Shown here: positions 1 through 8,664 of the stretch, in pieces
Position numbering within the stretch: position 1 is the stretch's first letter
How the letters are laid out: every line of letters starts with the position of its first letter
Source: Chloroflexota bacterium
GTDB lineage: Bacteria > Chloroflexota > Dormibacteria > Dormibacterales > Dormibacteraceae
NCBI GenBank assembly: GCA_005889085.1
Contig: VBDS01000011.1
Coordinates: 1 to 32,420 of the forward strand
Length of the DNA: 32,420 nt
Direction of reading: 5' to 3'
Program-made: the position numbers and the translations under genes
The notes under the pieces: generated by a model
The model's input: the letters and a program-made list of their open reading frames with translations, nothing else
Databases searched by the model: none
Told to the model about the DNA's origin: nothing

Positions 1-1379
1 TTGTTGCCGACCACCGAGACGACAGGTATCCGATGGCGCACCATCGTGTCGAACTCCATGGCAGAGAAGCCAAAGGCTCCATCGCCCGCCAGCAGGAAAA
101 CCTGCTTGTCGGGTCGCGCCAGCTTCGCGGCCATCGCGTAGCCAGGTCCGGAGCCCAGGCATCCGAACGGGCCGGGATCCAACCACAGGCCAGGTTTGGA
201 GCGTTCGATCAGCCGGCCCGCAAACGAGATGAAGTCGCCGCCGTCACCGACGATGATCGCGTCCGGATCGGCAAACCGGTCGACATCCGCGATGAGCCGG
301 GCGGGATGCACGGGAGACGCTTCCGACTGAGTCATAACCTCGTCTTTACGGCGCACCGCAGTCTCGGTTTCGCGGAGATTCTCCAGCCACTGGGAACTGG
401 AGGACGCGCGGCTCGCGGCGCCGGCGACCTGCTCCAGCGCCGCCTTGAGGTGGCCGAAGATCGCCACTTCCGCCGGACGGTGCTTGCGGTGGTCGTCGAC
501 GTCGATATAGATGAGCTGCGCGTCCTCCGCGAAAACAGGTGGCTGGCCGAAGTTGAGCCGGAAGTCCAGCAGCACTCCCACCAGGACCACGAGATCCGCC
601 TCGCGCAGCGCCTGGCCGCGGGCACGGGAGAAGAAAAGCGGGTGCGCCGGCGGCAGCATGCCGCGTGCCATGCCGTTGACGACAAGCGGCAGGCTTGCAC
701 CTTCGACCAGTGCGCTCAGCTCATGCTCGGCGTGCGCCCACCAGACGCCGCCGCCGGCGACGACGACCGGCCGCTCCGCTTTTCGGATCAATCGCGCAGC
801 CTGCTCGACGAGGTCTGGGTCGGGCGGCGGCCCGGGGTCGGGCGTGAGGTGCTCCGTCGCCTCGGGAAGATCGGCGGCGCCAAAGAAGACGTCGATCGGG
901 ATGTCCATGAAGACCGGGCCGGTGCGGCGGCTGAGGGCCGCCCGCATGCACTCGGCCGCCCAGGCGTACGCGTCGTCTGCCGAGCCCAGCGTCATCGCCT
1001 TCTTCGTGAGGCTCCGCACGACCTCGACGTGGTCCATCTCCTGCAGCGAACCCATCCCCCATCGCGCGATGGGTGCGCGGCCGCCGATGACGAACATCGG
1101 GGTGTCGTTGGCCTGGGCCTGGGCTAACGCCGACGCGGAGTTGGTCACGCCGGGCCCGGCGGTCACCGCCGCGACGCCGCATTCACGCGTGACCTTGGCC
1201 CATCCCTCGGCGGCAAACGCGGCCGACTGCTCGTGGCGCACGTCGATGATGCGGATGCCGTGCTCGGTGGCGCCGGTGAGGATTGGCCAGATGTGGCCGC
1301 CGTTGAGCGTGAACAGATGGCTGACGCCTGCCCGCTTGAGGGCCAGCGCGACGAGCTCGCCCGCGTTGCCCGAATCCAC
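1..1379 (-). CDS. thiamine pyrophosphate-dependent enzyme (acetolactate synthase / oxalyl-CoA decarboxylase-like), 3' end outside window
   Basis: Minus-strand reading from GTG at 1379 gives VDSGNAGELVALALKRAGVSHLFTLNGGHIWPIL...RHEQSAAFAAEGWAKVT...GPGVTN...GDGGDFISFAGRL...LLAGDGAFGFSAMEFDTMVRHRIPVVSVVGN, with the TPP N-terminal RHEQ.AAFAAEGWA and C-terminal GDGAFGFS motifs. Runs off the window edge, so it is not in the ORF track. Confidence 0.88.
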   Translation of the reverse strand, partial: MDSGNAGELVALALKRAGVSHLFTLNGGHIWPILTGATEHGIRIIDVRHEQSAAFAAEGWAKVTRECGVAAVTAGPGVTNSASALAQAQANDTPMFVIGGRAPIARWGMGSLQEMDHVEVVRSLTKKAMTLGSADDAYAWAAECMRAALSRRTGPVFMDIPIDVFFGAADLPEATEHLTPDPGPPPDPDLVEQAARLIRKAERPVVVAGGGVWWAHAEHELSALVEGASLPLVVNGMARGMLPPAHPLFFSRARGQALREADLVVLVGVLLDFRLNFGQPPVFAEDAQLIYIDVDDHRKHRPAEVAIFGHLKAALEQVAGAASRASSSSQWLENLRETETAVRRKDEVMTQSEASPVHPARLIADVDRFADPDAIIVGDGGDFISFAGRLIERSKPGLWLDPGPFGCLGSGPGYAMAAKLARPDKQVFLLAGDGAFGFSAMEFDTMVRHRIPVVSVVGN

Positions 1380-1381
1380 GC

Positions 1382-2215
1382 CTACTCGGCCATCGCCCAC
1401 GGCATGGCAGAGGTGTTGAACGCCGCCCGAGGCGAGCCATGGTGCGGCATGAGGATCACGCCGCCCTTTGCCTTCATGGCTTTGCCCAGGTGGTCGATTG
1501 CGCCCTGGGCGACCGAAGCCGGGTCCATTCCGTGCTGCAGCTCGACGATCATCAAACGGGCCAGCCCGAGCCGGATGAACGCCTCGCCCTGCCCCGTCCC
1601 GCAGACTGCGCCGAACCGATCGTCGGCGTAGAAGCCCGCCCCTGGAATCGGGGAGTCGCCGATCCGTCCGGGCAGCTTGCCCTTGATGCCTCCGGTCGAG
1701 ACGGCGACCGCCAGGTGTCCCTCCGCGTCTCGGGCGACAGCCCCGACCGTGTCGGCGCCTTGCATCAGCTCCTGACGCTTGCGGTCGGTGATGAAGGTGG
1801 CGGGGTCCGCCATCTCGACGCCGTGCTCCCTTGCGAAACGCGAGGCTCCTTCGGCCGCCAGGAGCACGTGGCGGCCGTCCTGCATCACGGCCACGGCCAG
1901 GTCGATCGGGTGGCGCACATCACGCAAGCATGCTGCCCCGCCCGCGCGCAGCGCGGCGCCTTCCATCACCCCGGCGTCGAGCTCGACCACCCCATCGCTG
2001 TTCAGGCAAGCGCCGATGCCGGCGTTGAGAAGGGGCTCGTCCTCCATGTGACGAACCGCCGCGACGGCCGCGGCCAGGGCACCCTGGCCGATGAGGGCCC
2101 ATCCGACATCGCGGGCCCGCTCCACAGCGGCCTGGCGCAGCGGCCGTTCGGCGGCGGGGACTGGACCGGCGCCACCGTGGACGATCAGCGCCGAGCGGAC
2201 GGCCGTACGACTCAG
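1382..2215 (-). CDS. isoaspartyl peptidase / L-asparaginase (Ntn-hydrolase, plant-type asparaginase family)
   Basis: LIVHGGAGP N-terminal motif, NAGIGACLNSDGVVELDAGVMEG, and DTVGAVARD (nucleophilic Thr). The conserved N-terminus lies upstream of the first canonical start (GTG 2125); probable CTG start at 2215. Confidence 0.85.
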   Translation of the reverse strand: MSRTAVRSALIVHGGAGPVPAAERPLRQAAVERARDVGWALIGQGALAAAVAAVRHMEDEPLLNAGIGACLNSDGVVELDAGVMEGAALRAGGAACLRDVRHPIDLAVAVMQDGRHVLLAAEGASRFAREHGVEMADPATFITDRKRQELMQGADTVGAVARDAEGHLAVAVSTGGIKGKLPGRIGDSPIPGAGFYADDRFGAVCGTGQGEAFIRLGLARLMIVELQHGMDPASVAQGAIDHLGKAMKAKGGVILMPHHGSPRAAFNTSAMPWAMAE

Positions 2216-2415
2216 TAAGCCTGGGCTTCTGTGTTAGGCCAGTCGGTGCGCCGCTCTAGGAAGCGACGCTCGGCGACTCGGCGGTCGAACGGAAAGAGGA
2301 TGCGGCGGCCTGCGGCTGCCCGCTCGGGAGCGCGTCGCTCGCCAAAGCGGCGGTCCGAAGCAGCTCGCCGGTCCAGGCCTGCTCGTCGCTCGGGTCCACG
2401 CGGTACCACATCCAC
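2212..2415 (-). CDS. small Arg-rich protein with repeated ERR/DRR motifs, unknown function
   Basis: 67-aa ORF MDVVPRGPERRAGLDRRAASDRRFGERRAPERAAAGRRILFPFDRRVAERRFLERRTDW; sits between thyX and the asparaginase gene on the same strand; its TGA overlaps the candidate CTG start of the next gene. Confidence 0.45.
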   Translation of the reverse strand: MDVVPRGPERRAGLDRRAASDRRFGERRAPERAAAGRRILFPFDRRVAERRFLERRTDWPNTEAQAY

Positions 2416-2433
2416 CCTCTTAGACGAACGATG

Positions 2434-4035
2434 CTAGCGCACGCGATGGTCGATGGCATCGAGTTTCTCGTCAATTCTGCGCTCGGACTTGCGCCGCTCC
2501 AGCTCGTCTCCCGGCCCGAGGTCGACGAACCGGGCATACCGAGCCAGCCGGGGGTGGACCTCGCTGACCCGGCGGAACATCTCCTGCGCGATCCAGCGGT
2601 AGTCGGGGTGACCCTGCGGGGTGGTCCGCAGCTCGCACAGGTGGTAGATCTCGCGCAGGTTGGCCCGGAAGTACCAGCGCACGTGGAAGGCCAGGGGCAC
2701 GACATACTGGGCGACGGCAGGTCCAAGATCGCGCTCGAGCCGGGCGTGCGCGCCGGCCGCAGCGTCGACAGCGCCGGCGAAGGCGTCTTGCATCCCGAGC
2801 TCGGCAAGCCCTGGCGGAAGGTCGTAGCCGAGCGAGGTACCGAGGAGCTGGCGCTCCTGCGTCAGCATGCGGTGGCGGTGGAGGTCGCGATAGGCGGCGA
2901 AGTTGGCCACGATCTCGAACTCGTACTGCGCGTGCTCGAGGGCGCGGGGTGCCCGCTGCCTTCGGTTGGCGCGGTCCGCAAGGAGGCTTTCGAGCACGGC
3001 CGCGACGTCTGCGGATTGCGCCTCGAGGGGCAGGTTCGAGTGGGGAAACAGCGTGGCGGCGACGACTTTCTTCTCGGCGTCCGGATCGAATTCGATAAGG
3101 CGCACAGAGGGCTCCATCTCCCCACCCCGGCCCTGCCCGGCGAGCGGGGAGGGGGTCAGCGCCTTGATCCGGTTCCTGATGTTCGCGAGCCGCCTTGCCG
3201 CCGGCGCGCCGTAGCGCTCATCGAGCGCTCTCCTGACGAATGCGGGGATGACCAGCGATAGCTCGCGATGGAGGTCGGACGCCAGCACCTGGCATTCGGG
3301 CAGCTCGTGGGCGGCCATCTTCGTGATCAGGTATTCGAAGGCCCTGCCGTTGCCGAACAGCCCGAGGTTGGTCAGCGTGCCCGCCGGCAGCAAGCCGCGC
3401 AGTAGGTCGAGCGCTTTGGCCCGAGTCGCCGATTTCCAGGCGCGGTCGGTCTCCGCCTCCTCCTGGGGATATCGCTCGCGTATCGCGCGAGTCGCGGGCT
3501 CGACCAGGCCGCTGTAGGTCTCGAAAAGCGTGTCCGCGGCGCGCTCGTAGTCAGGATGAGCGAGCTCCGGGCCGCGGTGATAGAGGTACCGTCCGTCGGC
3601 CCCCGGGCGGTCGAAGCGGACGTAGCGCGTCGACTTTTCGAGTGGCGAGATCCCGATCCGGCTGTCCTCGACCGCCTTGGCCGCAAGCGTCGAGACCTGC
3701 TCCACAGCAACGTGGGCGCCGGCCAGCTCGGCCACCGAGTCGTCGCCGTAGCCGACGAGGACTCGTTCGTAGAACTCCTCTGCACGGCGGACCGCGACCA
3801 TATCGTCGTCGACGGGAGCGGAGCCGGCCAGGCGTTCGAAGCCGGAGTCCGGCTCGTTGATGAACTCGTCCAGCAGGACCCGGCGCAGGCTCTTCTCCGT
3901 CCTGGAGTACCGAGAGAACAGCGCTCCCTTGACGACCTCGGGGAGGTTGCGCAGCGCGAAGACGGGCCGGTCCAGGTTGGTGAAGTAGCGCTCGAGGAGA
4001 GACGCTTCTGCCGCACTGAACTCGGACTCTGGCAT
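2434..4035 (-). CDS. thyX: FAD-dependent thymidylate synthase-like protein with two tandem ThyX domains
   Basis: First half: SRIGISPLEKSTRYVRFD and GTLTNLGLFGNGRAFEYLITKM; second half: YRDLHRHRMLTQERQLLG and VPLAFHVRWYFRANLREIYHLCELR. Start MPESEFSAAE at 4035; an in-frame extension to 4107 is possible. Confidence 0.8.
   Translation of the reverse strand: MPESEFSAAEASLLERYFTNLDRPVFALRNLPEVVKGALFSRYSRTEKSLRRVLLDEFINEPDSGFERLAGSAPVDDDMVAVRRAEEFYERVLVGYGDDSVAELAGAHVAVEQVSTLAAKAVEDSRIGISPLEKSTRYVRFDRPGADGRYLYHRGPELAHPDYERAADTLFETYSGLVEPATRAIRERYPQEEAETDRAWKSATRAKALDLLRGLLPAGTLTNLGLFGNGRAFEYLITKMAAHELPECQVLASDLHRELSLVIPAFVRRALDERYGAPAARRLANIRNRIKALTPSPLAGQGRGGEMEPSVRLIEFDPDAEKKVVAATLFPHSNLPLEAQSADVAAVLESLLADRANRRQRAPRALEHAQYEFEIVANFAAYRDLHRHRMLTQERQLLGTSLGYDLPPGLAELGMQDAFAGAVDAAAGAHARLERDLGPAVAQYVVPLAFHVRWYFRANLREIYHLCELRTTPQGHPDYRWIAQEMFRRVSEVHPRLARYARFVDLGPGDELERRKSERRIDEKLDAIDHRVR
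3131..3153. repeat. GC-rich imperfect palindrome of the CCCTCCCC-type interspersed repeat class, inside thyX
   Basis: CCCTGCCCG-GCGAG-CGGGGAGGG (9-bp arms, one mismatch). Translated in the gene frame as ALTPSPLAGQGRGGE. Confidence 0.6.
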
Positions 4036-4212
4036 GGCCCGTAGTATCCCCTCTCTCGTGGAGACGAGGTGGTCCCTAGATGTTGTGTCGGGCGGGGCGC
4101 TATCCACAGCGTATAGGCGTTGTTGGCCGAGTTGTCCCCGGTTTGTCCCCAGGTCTGTTAAAAACTGCCTGCGAAACGCGGACGGCAGGCGCTCACTACA
4201 TTGCTATGTCTG

Positions 4213-5001
4213 ATGGACGAGATCGACTGGGCCGCGCGCTGGAGGCGCCTGGTGGAGGATCGGGCGTCACTCGCCTCCGGCCACGCCGACTGCGGCTACT
4301 GGGACCGCCGCGCCCGCAGCTTTGCGCGCTCAACCCACGCGCGGGCCGATGAGTTCATGCGCGTGCTGGAGCCTTACCTGTCGCCGCGCAAGACGCTGAT
4401 CGACGTCGGAGCTGGGACGGGCCGGCACACCAACCCGCTCGCCGAGCGCCTCGAGTGGGTCACCGCGATCGAGCCATCCGAAGGCATGAGGTCGCACATC
4501 GCACAGCGCGACAACGTCACTGTCATCGCAAGCACGTGGGAGGATGCCGAGGTCGCGCCGGCGGACCTCGTCATCTGCAGCCACGTCCTTTATGGAGTCG
4601 CTGACCCGGTGACGTTCATCGCCAAGCTCGAGCGAGCGGCCCGCGAGCGCGTCTTCGTGATGATGCGTGAGACCGACCTCCCACATCCCGTGGCCGAGAT
4701 TCGCAGGCGGCTCCGCGGCGAAACCGGTCCGCGTTTGCCGCGCTTCAGCGAGCTTTTCATGCTCCTCCTGCAGGTGGGCATCGCTCCAGACGTCGCATTC
4801 TTGAAGTACCCGATCATGACTCGTTACTCCGATATGGACGAAGCGCTCGCCGACAGCCGCGCCCTGTTCGGCGGAGGGTGGGACGAGGCCGCGGGCCGGG
4901 CAGTCCTCGAAGAGATCCTGCAGCGCGACGGCGACGAGCTTGTGTTCGACGGCGGCGTGGCGCTGACTGGGGTGGCGCATTGGCAACCACGGGAGAGCTG
5001 A
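4213..5001 (+). CDS. class I SAM-dependent methyltransferase
   Basis: TLIDVGAGTGRHTNPLAERLEWVTAIEPSEGM (motif I/II) and DLVICSHVLYGV. Start ATG 4213 preferred over TTG 4201. Confidence 0.8.
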   Translation: MDEIDWAARWRRLVEDRASLASGHADCGYWDRRARSFARSTHARADEFMRVLEPYLSPRKTLIDVGAGTGRHTNPLAERLEWVTAIEPSEGMRSHIAQRDNVTVIASTWEDAEVAPADLVICSHVLYGVADPVTFIAKLERAARERVFVMMRETDLPHPVAEIRRRLRGETGPRLPRFSELFMLLLQVGIAPDVAFLKYPIMTRYSDMDEALADSRALFGGGWDEAAGRAVLEEILQRDGDELVFDGGVALTGVAHWQPRES

Positions 5002-5831
5002 CAATCCGGCCGGTCAGGCCCGCAGACCGAGACCGTGTCGTCGAAATGACCCAGGACGTCTGGGAAGGGCACGACTACCTCGCGCGCGTTTTCGACCGTT
5101 GGGTGTCCGACGCCGGTGCGGCATTCCAGGCCGCGGAGATAGAAGGCGTGGTCGTCGGCCTCCAGCGGCTGCGGCCATTCGCACCCGGCCTCGTTTGGTA
5201 TGAGGGCCTTCGCGTCGCAAGCGAACACCGAAGGCAGGGCGTCGCTCGGACAATGCTCGAGGCGGCGATCGACGAGGCGCGGGCGCAGAACCTTCGCGAG
5301 ATGCGTCTCGCTACGCGCGACCTGCCGGCGGTTCGCCTGTTCGAGTCCGCGGGTTTTCGACGGATCGTCGAGGTCAAGTGGTGGCGCGGTCTTCGAGTGG
5401 AGGGCGGGGAGCCCGCTCGCATGCCTGAGGCCACTGAAGCCCGCAAGCTGTGGCCGTTCGTGGCCTCGAGTCGAGGCATCGAGCTCTATGGCGGCGTGTC
5501 TCCGGACCTGAACGGCGCGCGCGACCTTGACGCCACGGAGCTGGAGCGACTCGCGCGAAGCGGGTTGTTGAGGGTCGGCCCGGGCGGCCGCGCCCTTGCC
5601 CTCCTCCGCGAACCGTGGGGCCAGAACATCGCAGTCTCACTCCTCGCAGGTGCGGGCGGCGCCCTGCGCGAGGTGCTGATGGCGCTGCGCTTCGAAGCGG
5701 ACGCCGACGGCTTGAGCCACGTCACGATCAACCTGCCCCCGGGCCACCCTGCCGAAGAGGACCTTCGTGCCACCGGATACGATTTCGCGGATGCCGAAAA
5801 CAGCGCCTACGTCTACGCCCTCAAGCTCTAG
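4980..5831 (+). CDS. GNAT family N-acetyltransferase
   Basis: LTIRPVRPADRDRVVEMTQDVW...LRVASEHRRQGVARTMLEAAIDEAR...LFESAGFRRI. TTG start overlaps the upstream gene. Confidence 0.82.
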   Translation: MATTGELTIRPVRPADRDRVVEMTQDVWEGHDYLARVFDRWVSDAGAAFQAAEIEGVVVGLQRLRPFAPGLVWYEGLRVASEHRRQGVARTMLEAAIDEARAQNLREMRLATRDLPAVRLFESAGFRRIVEVKWWRGLRVEGGEPARMPEATEARKLWPFVASSRGIELYGGVSPDLNGARDLDATELERLARSGLLRVGPGGRALALLREPWGQNIAVSLLAGAGGALREVLMALRFEADADGLSHVTINLPPGHPAEEDLRATGYDFADAENSAYVYALKL

Positions 5832-7052
5832 TTGACTCGCCGTTACGTCGTTCTCGGCAACGGCATCGCCGGTCAGACGTGCGCTGAAGACCTGCGCAAG
5901 GCTGACCCAGACGCGTCGATCGTGATCATCGCCGCGGAGCGGCACCCTCTCTACAACCGGGTGGCGCTGCCGCGCTATCTGCGCGGCCAGGTGCGCCGCG
6001 AGAAGGTGTTCATGCGGACGGCCGAGGACTCCGCCAACCGGAACATCGAGATCCATTTCGAAACGTGGGCGACCGACGTCGATTTCGCGGGCAAGGTCGT
6101 CCACACCAACCGCGGGCAGGAATTCAAGTACGACGCGCTGCTCGTCGCGACGGGCGGCCGGCCGAAACCGCCCCCCTGGCCGGGCTCGGGAGAGGTCTCC
6201 GCGTGCCTTGGCTTCCAAACGCTAGACGACACCGACTCGATCATCGAGAAGGCGGACGCGTGCGAGAGGGTCCTCGTCATGGGCGGCAGCTTCATCGGCT
6301 ATGAGCTGGCCGAGGGAGTGAGCTTTCGGCACAAGGCACAGGTCAGCTGGATCATGCGCGGGCCCTGGTTTCTGCGCTACGTGCTCGACGAGGAAGGTGG
6401 CCAGCTGTGCCGCCAGCTCGGCGAGGCGCAGGGCGTCCAGTTCATCACCTCCGACGAGGTGCAAAAGTTCAGCCGGACCAACGGCCGTTACACCGCCGAG
6501 ACTGTGAACGGCGAGAAGGTCGAGTTCGACGTGCTGACCTACGGCGTCGGCCTGGACTACTACACCGAGCCGGTACGCGAGGGCCTCGAGCTGAACAAGG
6601 GAATCGTCACCGACTCGAAGCTGCGGACGTCCGCGCCAGACGTTTATGCGGCCGGCGACATCGCGGTGTTCTTCGATCTCATGGTCGAGCGCCACAACCA
6701 GATGGGCACCTGGGACAACGCCGAGGCGCATGGCAAGGTCGCGGCGCGAAACATGGCCGGGGCCGACGAGGACTTCTTCGACGTGCCCACATACACGACG
6801 ACGATGTTCGGCTCGACGCTGGCCGTGATGGGCGTCACGCCTGACGTGCAGCCCGACCTCGAGTCAGTCCGCACGTTCAGCTTCGAGGAGAAGTTCTACC
6901 GCAAGCTCTTCTTCAAGGACGACCGCCTGGTCGGCGCGATCATGATCGGCCCGCCCAAGGGTCGGAAGAAGCTGATCGAGATCATGCGCTCGCGGCAGAA
7001 GATCGAGCGGCCGAAACAGGAGCTGCTCGACCCGGCAAACCTCAAGGACTAG
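5832..7052 (+). CDS. NAD(P)/FAD-dependent pyridine nucleotide-disulfide oxidoreductase
   Basis: YVVLGNGIAGQTCAEDLRKADPDASIVII, LLVATGGRPKPP, VLVMGGSFIGYELAEGV, DVYAAGDIAVF. Confidence 0.88.
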   Translation: MTRRYVVLGNGIAGQTCAEDLRKADPDASIVIIAAERHPLYNRVALPRYLRGQVRREKVFMRTAEDSANRNIEIHFETWATDVDFAGKVVHTNRGQEFKYDALLVATGGRPKPPPWPGSGEVSACLGFQTLDDTDSIIEKADACERVLVMGGSFIGYELAEGVSFRHKAQVSWIMRGPWFLRYVLDEEGGQLCRQLGEAQGVQFITSDEVQKFSRTNGRYTAETVNGEKVEFDVLTYGVGLDYYTEPVREGLELNKGIVTDSKLRTSAPDVYAAGDIAVFFDLMVERHNQMGTWDNAEAHGKVAARNMAGADEDFFDVPTYTTTMFGSTLAVMGVTPDVQPDLESVRTFSFEEKFYRKLFFKDDRLVGAIMIGPPKGRKKLIEIMRSRQKIERPKQELLDPANLKD

Positions 7053-7059
7053 GGAGACC

Positions 7060-7593
7060 TTGGCTCCTGAGTACGCGTTCCTCACCCGTTGGCGCGTAGT
7101 GGGCACCGCCGAGGAGGTCGCCGAGATCCTCGGGGATGCCACCTCGCTCGCGCGCTGGTGGCCGTCGGTCTATCTCGACGTGAAGGAGCTGGCGCCCGGC
7201 GATCCAACGACTCGTACCGGCCGAGTCATCGACCTCTACACCAAGGGCTGGCTGCCCTACACCTTGCGGTGGAAGTTCACCGTCACCGAGTCAAACCCAC
7301 CACATGGGTTCAAGCTTCGCGCCGAGGGCGACTTCGAAGGCACCGGCGTGTGGACGATCAGGCAGGACGGCGAATACGTAGAGGCGATTTATGACTGGCG
7401 GATCGCAGCCACGAAGCCACTCCTGCGATATGGGAGCTTCGTACTCCGGCCGATCTTTGCCGCCAACCATCGGTGGGCCATGGCGCGTGGCCTGGAGAGC
7501 ATCGAGCTCGAGCTACGACGCCGCAGAGCCCGCACGCCGGCCGAGCGCGAGGCGGTGCCGCCGCCACCTGGTCCGACGTTTCAGTCTCACTGA
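7060..7593 (+). CDS. SRPBCC / polyketide cyclase-dehydrase-like protein
   Basis: FLTRWRVVGTAEEVAEILGDATSLARWWPSVYLDVKEL...WKFTVTESNPPHGFKLRAEGDFEGTGVW; typical START-like fold pattern. Confidence 0.75.
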   Translation: MAPEYAFLTRWRVVGTAEEVAEILGDATSLARWWPSVYLDVKELAPGDPTTRTGRVIDLYTKGWLPYTLRWKFTVTESNPPHGFKLRAEGDFEGTGVWTIRQDGEYVEAIYDWRIAATKPLLRYGSFVLRPIFAANHRWAMARGLESIELELRRRRARTPAEREAVPPPPGPTFQSH

Positions 7594-7626
7594 GCCGGCT
7601 TTCGTCGTATTGTTAGCCCAGGACAG

Positions 7627-8049
7627 ATGGATTTCGCCTACAGCGAAAGCGCCGCTACGGTTCGGGCCGCTCTTGGCTCGATCTTGCGCTCCCGCCGGGA
7701 GGCCAACCGCCGGACGTTGAGCGAAGTCGCGGCAGAGGCGGGCCTCTCCCCGGCCCATCTGTCGGAGGTGGAGCGCGGCCGCAAGGAGGTGTCCACCGAG
7801 CGCCTGCTCGCCGTGGCTCACGCACTCGGGATCCGCCCGGCCGAGATCTACGGCGACCTGGCCCGCCTTCTGGGCGCGGACTCGGAGCAGCGGACATGGC
7901 CCGATGACCCGCCCGTGAAGCTCCGCCTCGCCACAGCATCCCTGCCTCTCGAAGCGCTGCGCAGCGTGGCCGACTTCAGCGCTTATCTCGCGATGGCCAA
8001 CCCGCCACCCAGACCCAAAGAGCGCATCGGCTTCATGCCAAGGAGGTAA
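7627..8049 (+). CDS. XRE-family HTH regulator, ClgR-like
   Basis: GSILRSRREANRRTLSEVAAEAGLSPAHLSEVERGRKEVSTERLLAVAHALGI matches the ClgR HTH pattern (LREV...LSEVERGRKE); directly upstream of clpP. Confidence 0.8.
   Translation: MDFAYSESAATVRAALGSILRSRREANRRTLSEVAAEAGLSPAHLSEVERGRKEVSTERLLAVAHALGIRPAEIYGDLARLLGADSEQRTWPDDPPVKLRLATASLPLEALRSVADFSAYLAMANPPPRPKERIGFMPRR
7632..7648. promoter_or_regulatory. candidate ClgR-type operator (TTTCGC-N5-GCGAAA)
   Basis: Perfect inverted repeat TTTCGC CTACA GCGAAA overlapping codons 3-7 of the clgR-like ORF; matches the ClgR box as I recall it except at one end position. Confidence 0.45.
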
Positions 8050-8052
8050 CAA

Positions 8053-8664
8053 ATGCACCTCATTCCAACCGTGATCACCAATGACGGCCGCGGTGAGCGC
8101 GCGTACGACATCTACTCGCGGCTGCTCAAGGACGGAGTCATTTTCGTCCGTGGCGTGATCGACGACGACATGGCGAGCACCGTGACGGCGCAGCTACTTT
8201 TCCTCGAGAACGAGGCACCCGACAGCGACATCCAGATCTACATCAACAGCCCCGGCGGCTCGCTCACCGCGGCGCTTTCCATCTACGACGCGATGCAGTA
8301 CGTCGGGCCGAAGGTCGCGACACTTTGCACCGGCCTCGCAGCAAGCGGCGCATCCATCCTCCTTGCCGGCGGCGACCCGGGCATGCGAATGTCGCTGCCG
8401 CACGCGCAGATCCTCATCCACCAGCCGTTCACGCAGGGGATCCAGGGCCAGGCCACAGACATCCAGATCCACGCCCAGGAAATCCTCCGCCAGCGGGAGC
8501 AGGTGGCCCGGATTTACGCGAAGCACTGCAACCGGCAGCTGGAAGACGTCGAGCGGGCGATGGAGCGAGACTTCTTCATGACACCCGAGCAGGCCAAGGA
8601 GTGGGGCCTGATCGACCTGATCGTCGAAAAGAACCCGCACGTGGTGACGCCGGTCGCGGGGTGA
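8053..8664 (+). CDS. clpP: ATP-dependent Clp protease proteolytic subunit ClpP
   Basis: [35 protein letters not shown] (Ser), [11 protein letters not shown] (His), [18 protein letters not shown] (Asp). Strong SD AAGGAGG upstream. Confidence 0.95.
   Translation: MHLIPTVITNDGRGERAYDIYSRLLKDGVIFVRGVIDDDMASTVTAQLLFLENEAPDSDIQIYINSPGGSLTAALSIYDAMQYVGPKVATLCTGLAASGASILLAGGDPGMRMSLPHAQILIHQPFTQGIQGQATDIQIHAQEILRQREQVARIYAKHCNRQLEDVERAMERDFFMTPEQAKEWGLIDLIVEKNPHVVTPVAG

Noticed and set aside
33-2218. Long plus-strand ORFs (33-1127, 511-1419, 1439-2218)
   Set aside because: Antisense shadows of the TPP enzyme and asparaginase genes in high-GC DNA; no recognisable protein motifs.
2256-2807. Minus-strand ORF MPSSGCKTPSPALSTL... 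overlapping thyX and the Arg-rich ORF
   Set aside because: Alternate frame within thyX with Ser/Arg/Pro-rich shadow composition.
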